Shown here piece after piece: positions 14,798 through 16,890 of a stretch of 16,890 bases of DNA (position 1 is the first letter of the stretch; every line of letters begins with the position of its first letter). Origin of the DNA: JAJNBA01 sp035696925 (GTDB taxonomy: Bacteria; Actinomycetota; UBA4738; HRBIN12); assembly GCA_035696925.1 (NCBI GenBank), contig DASSDW010000261.1:1-16890 (forward strand), in the 5' to 3' direction. The notes under the pieces were generated by a model that ran no database searches, was not told the origin of the DNA, and saw only the letters and a program-made list of their open reading frames with translations. The position numbers and the translations under genes are program-made.

Positions 14798-15313
14798 TCA
14801 GGCCTCGGCGGCCATCTTCACGCCGTGGGCCCCGTCGAGGACCTCGTCGATCATGAGCTCGGCGTCCTCTTCGGACTTGCCCGCCGCATGGGACAGCTCC
14901 GAGATCAGGATCTGTCGCGCCTTGTGGATCATGCGCTTCTCCCCCGCCGAGAGCCCCTTCTCGCGATCCCTGATCGAGAGGTTCCGAAGCACCTCGGCGA
15001 CCTCGAACGGGTCACCCGAGTGCAGCTTCTCGAGGTTGTTCTTGAAGCGCCTGCTCCAGTTGGCGGCGGAGATCGTCTCGGCCTCCGTGAGCACCTTGAG
15101 GATCTTCTTGACCTGGGGCTTGCTGATGACCGGCCGGAGCCCGACCTGCTCGGCCGAGTCGACCGGGACCGAAAGCGTGAGGTCCCCGTACACGACCCGG
15201 AGGACGAGATACTTCCGCTTCTCGCCCAGGAACTCCTTGTCCTTCAGCTCTTCGATGACGGCCGCCCCGTGCTCGGGGTGGACGACGGTGTCTCCTTTGC
15301 GGAACGCGGACAA
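14798..15313 (-). CDS. carD: CarD family RNA polymerase-binding transcription factor
   Basis: Predicted 171-residue CarD/CdnL protein. In mycobacteria CarD binds the RNA polymerase beta subunit and stabilises open promoter complexes, notably at rRNA promoters. The N-terminal Tudor-like domain (about 1-60) reads FRKGDTVVHPEHGAAVIEEL; the C-terminal helical domain (about 66-160) holds the minor-groove tryptophan, Trp86 in SAANWSRRFKNNLEKL, which matches Trp85 of the M. tuberculosis protein as I recall it. The start codon is the rare TTG at 15313, supported by AAGGGAGA 5 nt upstream and by the family N-terminus. A promoter lies about 60 bases upstream, between it and radA. Very sure of identity. 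Confidence 0.95.
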   Translation of the reverse strand: MSAFRKGDTVVHPEHGAAVIEELKDKEFLGEKRKYLVLRVVYGDLTLSVPVDSAEQVGLRPVISKPQVKKILKVLTEAETISAANWSRRFKNNLEKLHSGDPFEVAEVLRNLSIRDREKGLSAGEKRMIHKARQILISELSHAAGKSEEDAELMIDEVLDGAHGVKMAAEA

Positions 15314-15318
15314 GTGGG

Positions 15319-15326
15319 TCTCCCTT
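15319..15326 (-). promoter_or_regulatory. Shine-Dalgarno sequence supporting the TTG start of carD
   Basis: AAGGGAGA on the minus strand lies 5 nt before the TTG at 15313. It decides a rare start codon. Confidence 0.65.
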
Positions 15327-15340
15327 CGCGAGAGGTGCGT

Positions 15341-15359
15341 CCGGCCGGAGCCTGGCCGG
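15341..15359 (-). other. Inverted repeat in the carD leader
   Basis: CCGGCC (15341-15346), a seven-base loop and GGCCGG (15354-15359) can form a 6-bp hairpin in the predicted carD 5' leader, just before the Shine-Dalgarno sequence. Possibly chance in G+C-rich DNA. Confidence 0.3.
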
Positions 15360-15370
15360 GCGAGGATAGA

Positions 15371-15399
15371 AGGGTAACACGGAACGTCCTTCTCCGCAA
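15371..15399 (-). promoter_or_regulatory. Candidate promoter of carD
   Basis: On the minus strand TTGCGG (15394-15399), a 17-nt spacer and TACCCT (15371-15376) look like a sigma-A-type promoter. An alternative -10 is TATCCT at 15363-15368, without a good -35. The 154-base gap after radA would allow carD its own transcription. Confidence 0.5.
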
Positions 15400-15467
15400 C
15401 CCAAAACCGCAGGTCAGAGGCACTTTCCTGCGTGTTCTGACTCGCGACGGCGCGATCGATCGATGGT

Positions 15468-16811
15468 TCAGGACGCTCGGCGCCGCGTTGCCACGGCAGT
15501 GTCGTGCGTCCACGACAACGCCTCGGACACGTGACGCACGGGGGTCAAGAGTGGATGCCGCCGCGTTTCGGGACCGGGCGCCCCGACGACCCGTGAGCAG
15601 CCTGCGGCCTCGGCGGCGGCGAGCCGCTGCGGCATGCCGGAGACCTGTCGCACGAGCCCCGTGAGCGAGACCTCCCCCACGAACGCGGCCCCTTCGGGTG
15701 TGGGCACCCCCGTCACGGCCGAGGCGAGGGCCGCCGCGACGGCGAGGTCGGCGGCCGGATCGTCGACCCGGAGCCCACCCGACGTGGCTCCGAACAGCTC
15801 CGCCCTGCCGAGCCGGTAGCCGGCGGCCCGAGCCAGCACGGCCGCCATGAGCTGGAAACGCCGGGCGTCCAGACCCGTCGTCTGTCGGCGGGCCGGCCCG
15901 TCGACCGACCCCATCAGTGCCTGCACCTCGACGGCGAGGGCCCGCCTCCCGGCCATCGGGAGCGCGATGGCCGCGCCGGGGACCCCGACGCCCTCCAGCA
16001 GCAGACCCGTGGGATCGATCTCGTGGAGCCCGTCCGGGGCCATCTCGAACCACGCGGACTCGCCCTCGGCGCCGAAGCGGTTCTTCCCGCCTGAAAGCAC
16101 GCGCGAACCGGACCGTGCGTCGCCCTCGAACAGGAGCACGACGTCGACCGCGTGCTCGAGCGCCCGAGGCCCGGCGAGATCGCCGTCCTTGGTGACGTGG
16201 CCGGTCATGAGGACCGCGATCCCCTCCTCCTTGGCCATGCCGACGAGGGCGTCCGTGCAGTTCCGCACCTGCGCCACGCCGCCCGGCATCTGGGGTGCGG
16301 ACGGATCGCGGACCGATTGGATCGAGTCCACCGCGAGGAGGAACGGTTCACGCTCTCGAGCGGTCGCCAGTACGGCACGCAGGTCGCGGCCCGGCGCGAA
16401 GGCGACCGCATCCCCCGCCACGCCGAGCCGGCGCGACCGGGCGGCGACCTGGCCGTGAGACTCCTCGCCGGAGACGAGCAGGCATCCGCGGCCGTCCCCG
16501 GCGAGGCGCGAGAGGAGCTGGAGCAGCAACGTGGACTTCCCGATCCCTGGCTCCCCCGCGAGGAGGATCACGGACGCGGGGACCAGCCCGCCCCCGAGCA
16601 CCCGGTCGAGCCCCGGGATCCCGGTGGACACACGTGGCTCGACCGCCGCGGAGCCTCCTCCCAGCATGAGGACGGGCCCACCAGGCGCTGGGGCGCCCCC
16701 CGCCGCGCTCTCGATCGTCCCCCACGCGCCGCACCCGGGGCACCGCCCGACCCACTGCGCAACCTGCTGCCGGCACTCGGAGCACGCGAAGATCGTCCGG
16801 GGCCGTGGCAT
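15468..16811 (-). CDS. radA: DNA repair protein RadA (Sms)
   Basis: Predicted 447-residue RecA-like ATPase that helps process recombination intermediates by driving branch migration. Domains: N-terminal zinc finger CSEC-X10-CPGC (Cys10, Cys13, Cys24, Cys27), ATPase core with Walker A GEPGIGKST (86-94) and Walker B-type LLAVDSIQS (158-166), the RadA-specific KNRFG motif (243-247), and a Lon-like C-terminal domain with the LTGLVRQVSGMPQRLAEA-type region. All signature residues are intact. The ATG at 16811 gives the family's usual 9-10 residues before the first cysteine. A GTG at 16868 preceded by GAGGAAGG would add 19 residues and cannot be excluded. carD follows after 154 bases; disA, the common downstream neighbour, is not there. 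Confidence 0.96.
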   Translation of the reverse strand: MPRPRTIFACSECRQQVAQWVGRCPGCGAWGTIESAAGGAPAPGGPVLMLGGGSAAVEPRVSTGIPGLDRVLGGGLVPASVILLAGEPGIGKSTLLLQLLSRLAGDGRGCLLVSGEESHGQVAARSRRLGVAGDAVAFAPGRDLRAVLATAREREPFLLAVDSIQSVRDPSAPQMPGGVAQVRNCTDALVGMAKEEGIAVLMTGHVTKDGDLAGPRALEHAVDVVLLFEGDARSGSRVLSGGKNRFGAEGESAWFEMAPDGLHEIDPTGLLLEGVGVPGAAIALPMAGRRALAVEVQALMGSVDGPARRQTTGLDARRFQLMAAVLARAAGYRLGRAELFGATSGGLRVDDPAADLAVAAALASAVTGVPTPEGAAFVGEVSLTGLVRQVSGMPQRLAAAEAAGCSRVVGAPGPETRRHPLLTPVRHVSEALSWTHDTAVATRRRAS

Positions 16812-16818
16812 GGAGCGG

Positions 16819-16824
16819 ACGTTA
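16819..16824 (-). promoter_or_regulatory. Candidate leaderless -10 box of radA
   Basis: TAACGT on the minus strand is followed by 7 nt and the ATG at 16811. It competes with the reading in which translation starts at the GTG at 16868, which has its own Shine-Dalgarno sequence at the window edge. Confidence 0.35.
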
Positions 16825-16890
16825 GCCGGGAGGTCTGACACCCACGTCGGAGCGGTGTCGGCGGCCACGGCTACCTTCCTCTGATTAGGA

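Noticed and set aside
15453..15464. ATCGATCG-type short tandem run downstream of radA
   Set aside because: Only about three copies of a 4-mer next to the radA stop; too short to call a repeat element or an origin feature.

Overview
This is a compact, G+C-rich housekeeping segment, most likely from a chromosome of an actinobacterium (Actinomycetota). Lineage evidence: a DUF3263 gene followed by a LytR_C gene, CarD, a GroEL2-type chaperonin (C-terminus GGGDMDF) under a CIRCE operator, a DUF5679 zinc-ribbon miniprotein, many GTG starts, and several starts that look leaderless. No mobile element, CRISPR array, phage gene or rRNA was seen. I cannot name the species; the mix of actinobacterial genes with a Firmicutes-style PIN/TRAM membrane protein next to ispD fits a deep-branching class.

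Layout. 1-2494: end of an NlpC/P60 peptidase (+), a 4HBT thioesterase (-) and groEL (-). 2495-2704: divergent control region with the groEL promoter, a near-perfect CIRCE and a leaderless-type promoter for the next gene. 2705-6466: an S9 prolyl-oligopeptidase-type hydrolase (+) converging on acetyl-CoA synthetase (-). 6650-7281: DUF5679 miniprotein (+) converging on an Rrf2 regulator (-) with three cluster-type cysteines. 7474-11033: a stand-alone receiver (+), the LytR_C and DUF3263 pair (-), and a soluble GAF-GAF-PAS histidine kinase (+). 11072-16811: a minus-strand block read in the order radA, carD, PIN/TRAM gene, ispD, ispF, rlmB, a small membrane protein, tRNA-Thr(UGU). No gene-free stretch exceeds 300 bases; the largest is 2495-2704.

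How the genes work together. The minus-strand block joins DNA repair (RadA), RNA polymerase control (CarD), two consecutive-pathway isoprenoid enzymes (IspD, IspF) and rRNA modification (RlmB). It resembles the radA/carD/ispD/ispF neighbourhood of Mycobacterium and the radA/disA/yacL/ispD/ispF neighbourhood of Bacillus, but disA does not follow radA and cysS is absent between ispF and rlmB. The receiver and the histidine kinase are plausible partners. The Rrf2 regulator probably senses redox, iron or NO through an Fe-S cluster.

The window looks mostly ordinary. The most interesting signals are organisational: repeated -10 boxes 6-7 nt before start codons, and convergent genes packed end to end, two pairs of which share one CTAG for both stop codons. 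I found no convincing undescribed system.
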